Made by a program: the position numbers and the translations under genes
In this document: piece by piece, positions 4,696 to 5,947 of the stretch
Position numbering within the stretch: the stretch's first letter is position 1
How the letters are laid out: each line of letters begins with the position of its first letter
Assembly: GCA_009774535.1 (NCBI GenBank)
Contig: VSNY01000209.1
Coordinates: forward strand, 1 to 5,947
From: Lachnospiraceae bacterium
Lineage (GTDB): Bacteria; Bacillota; Clostridia; Lachnospirales; Lachnospiraceae
Reading direction: 5' to 3'
Length of the DNA stretch: 5,947 nt
The notes under the pieces: model-generated
The model's input: only the letters and a program-made list of their open reading frames with translations
Told to the model about the DNA's origin: nothing
The model's database searches: none

Positions 4696-5947
4696 TTATT
4701 GAAGCTTCCCGGCATACCCGGACTTTTTCAGCAATTTTCGATATGCCGCCTTCTTTGCGGCTGGAACTTTGATCCATGCACTTTTTGAAATGCCATAAAA
4801 GGCCTTTTTACCGATCGTCGTAATCTTCGCGGATTTGATCTGAACGGTCTTTAATTTCTTACAGCCGTAAAATGCATGTTTTCGGATGATTTTTACAGAC
4901 GCCGGAAGGACGATATTTTTTAGGCTTGTATTATTCATAAATGCCTTTTGTCCAATCGTAGTGACCTGTACGCCGCTAAATTTTACTGAATACAGGGATC
5001 TGCACCCGCAGAACGCTTTTTTTCCAATGGTTTTTACATTTTTCGGAATTACCACATTCTTTAGTTTTGTACAATTCTGAAACGCAGAATTGCCAATCTT
5101 CTTAACGGTAGACGGGATCTTTACCCCTGTCAGCTTCTGATCACCGTCAAATGCATTGTCCGCAATTTCTGTAACTGTGTATACTTCCCCATCAATAGTC
5201 ACACTGGAAGGAATGCTTACGGTCTGCTTCTTTTTTGCCACACCTGTATACGCAAGCTCCCGTTTTCCGTCCACAACGGACAGCACCTCATAAATCTCAT
5301 TACCGGACTGGATATTGTCGCCGGCCTTTACCTGTGGCACGACATCTGGCTGCGGAACGCTGATCTCCGGCTCTGGCTGGACTGGGTTCTGGCTCTGTCC
5401 CGGTTCCGGATCCTGACCAGGCTCCTGGTTATGGCTGGTATCCGGTTTAGTATCTGCTGACAGATTCGGATTTCCTGCCGGATAAAACCATGGACCGCTG
5501 CTGCCGGAACCAGTACTGCTGCCGGAACCAGTACTGCTGCCGCCCGGCTTTGTATCGTTTCCAGGTTTTTCTTCCGTTCCCGGGTCTTGCACAAGATCTT
5601 TCGGATCCTGGAAAGCTGCCTGTGTAAGCCCGCTTTTTAATGCTGTAATCTTGTCATAATAAATAACGCCGCTGACCCTTCCGTCTGTAATTGCAGGTGA
5701 ATCCGCAATCGCGTTTACCCAAAGTCCGAAAGAAGTCACCTTAGCACAATCCTGAACAAGTCCGCCCTTCGGACTTCCGTCCGCATCCCTCTCACAAAAA
5801 TCGGCAAACGGAATCGTTACCAATAGCGGTGTTGTCTTTCCTGCATATGCCTCATAGAGATTTAAATATACTTCGTAGATCTTATCATTGGCTGCCGCCC
5901 GGCTTTGTATCGTTTCCAGGTTTTTCTTCCGTTCCCGGGTCTTGCAC
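4696..5947 (-). CDS. Surface protein with carbohydrate-binding-like segment, linker and BspA-type leucine-rich repeats (5' partial)
   Basis: The reading frame ends at TAA (4696-4698) and stays open to the right edge, so the N-terminus is missing. A TTG at 5821-5823 could start a 375-residue product, but it falls inside a domain and has coding sequence upstream, so it is not a credible start. From the N side: a beta-rich segment (about 5629-5895) with IPFADF, SFGLWVNAIAD and GVIYYDKITA, which resembles jelly-roll carbohydrate-binding modules; a linker (about 5329-5607) rich in Pro, Gly, Ser, Gln and Asp, including a SSTGSG repeat; and at least four to five leucine-rich repeat units of the LRR_5/BspA kind (about 4761-5180). 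Typical cores are IADNAF, IGNSAFQNC, IGKKAFCGC, IGQKAF and IRKHAFYGC, each preceded by an I/VP strand. A basic tail ends in AGKLQ, with no LPXTG anchor. The likely role is an exported or cell-surface adhesion or glycan-binding protein. The leucine-rich repeat call is firm, the carbohydrate-binding call tentative. Sequence beyond 5890 is suspect because it duplicates 5536-5592 in another frame. Confidence 0.82.
   Translation of the reverse strand, partial: CKTRERKKNLETIQSRAAANDKIYEVYLNLYEAYAGKTTPLLVTIPFADFCERDADGSPKGGLVQDCAKVTSFGLWVNAIADSPAITDGRVSGVIYYDKITALKSGLTQAAFQDPKDLVQDPGTEEKPGNDTKPGGSSTGSGSSTGSGSSGPWFYPAGNPNLSADTKPDTSHNQEPGQDPEPGQSQNPVQPEPEISVPQPDVVPQVKAGDNIQSGNEIYEVLSVVDGKRELAYTGVAKKKQTVSIPSSVTIDGEVYTVTEIADNAFDGDQKLTGVKIPSTVKKIGNSAFQNCTKLKNVVIPKNVKTIGKKAFCGCRSLYSVKFSGVQVTTIGQKAFMNNTSLKNIVLPASVKIIRKHAFYGCKKLKTVQIKSAKITTIGKKAFYGISKSAWIKVPAAKKAAYRKLLKKSGYAGKLQ
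5498..5542. repeat. 18-bp tandem repeat in the surface protein linker
   Basis: GCCGGAACCAGTACTGCT occurs twice back to back (5503-5520 and 5521-5538) without mismatch, with 5 matching bases before and 4 after, about 2.5 units in all. On the coding (minus) strand each unit encodes the six residues SSTGSG, so gain or loss of units keeps the frame and alters linker length only. Confidence 0.9.
5536..5592. repeat. 57-bp direct repeat, copy 1 (inside linker, in natural frame)
   Basis: This segment is identical at every base to 5891-5947. Here it encodes PGTEEKPGNDTKPGG in the linker, a composition that continues smoothly on both sides, so this is probably the original copy. It starts at the right end of the 18-bp tandem repeat. 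Confidence 0.93.
5891..5947. repeat. 57-bp direct repeat, copy 2 (at the window edge, out of frame)
   Basis: This segment is identical to 5536-5592 at an offset of 355 bases, which is not a multiple of three. Joined to the downstream carbohydrate-binding-like coding sequence it reads CKTRERKKNLETIQSRAA, basic and unlike a linker. Read in the copy 1 frame it meets TGA on the minus strand at 5885-5887. The repeat may continue beyond the edge. It is either a real duplication that breaks the gene or a chimeric contig end. Confidence 0.9.

Noticed and set aside
5498..5592. CRISPR array or mobile-element ends suggested by the clustered repeats
   Set aside because: The 18-bp units are directly adjacent with no spacers and encode a regular SSTGSG linker; the 57-bp copies are direct repeats with no transposase or terminal inverted repeats.
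5328..5594. 88-residue minus-strand open frame overlapping the surface protein linker
   Set aside because: It is the out-of-frame translation of the repetitive linker (PAAVLVPAA-type residues) and has no domain or start signal; its frame happens to be that of the suspect copy 2 at the window edge.

Overview
The window looks like a chromosomal segment from an anaerobic Bacillota, most likely a Lachnospiraceae-type Clostridium relative. The inference rests on three things: a HemZ-type radical SAM protein, strong GGAGG ribosome binding sites (one with a TTG start), and a surface protein ending in BspA-type leucine-rich repeats. No genus can be named from sequence reading alone.

Layout: (1) 48-1529 (+), hemZ, a radical SAM coproporphyrinogen III dehydrogenase-like protein. 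(2) 1530-1623, a 94-base gap with an imperfect inverted repeat and the ribosome binding site of the next gene. (3) 1624-4597 (+), a tightly coupled three-gene operon: an OmpR/PhoB-family response regulator, a membrane sensor histidine kinase and an unrecognised extracytoplasmic membrane-anchored protein. Both junctions are 4-base ATGA stop/start overlaps. (4) 4598-4695, a convergent intergenic region holding a small hairpin and a perfect 14-bp GC-rich terminator stem. (5) 4696-5947 (-), the C-terminal part of a surface protein that runs off the right edge: a carbohydrate-binding-like segment, a Pro/Gly/Ser-rich linker with an 18-bp tandem repeat, then leucine-rich repeats.

How the parts relate: the regulator and kinase form a canonical phosphorelay pair. 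The third gene is translationally coupled to the kinase and its product should sit on the outer face of the same membrane, so an accessory or signal-modulating role is plausible but unproven. hemZ may be co-transcribed upstream but has no obvious functional tie. The surface protein converges on the operon; there is no sequence evidence that the two-component system controls it.

The oddest feature is a perfect 57-bp direct repeat. One copy lies inside the linker of the surface protein gene and the other is the last 57 bases of the window, in a different reading frame. It is either a recent duplication that disrupts the gene or, more likely, an assembly artefact at a contig end. The protein sequence beyond about position 5890 should not be trusted. 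No CRISPR array, RNA gene, transposon or clearly novel multi-gene system is visible.
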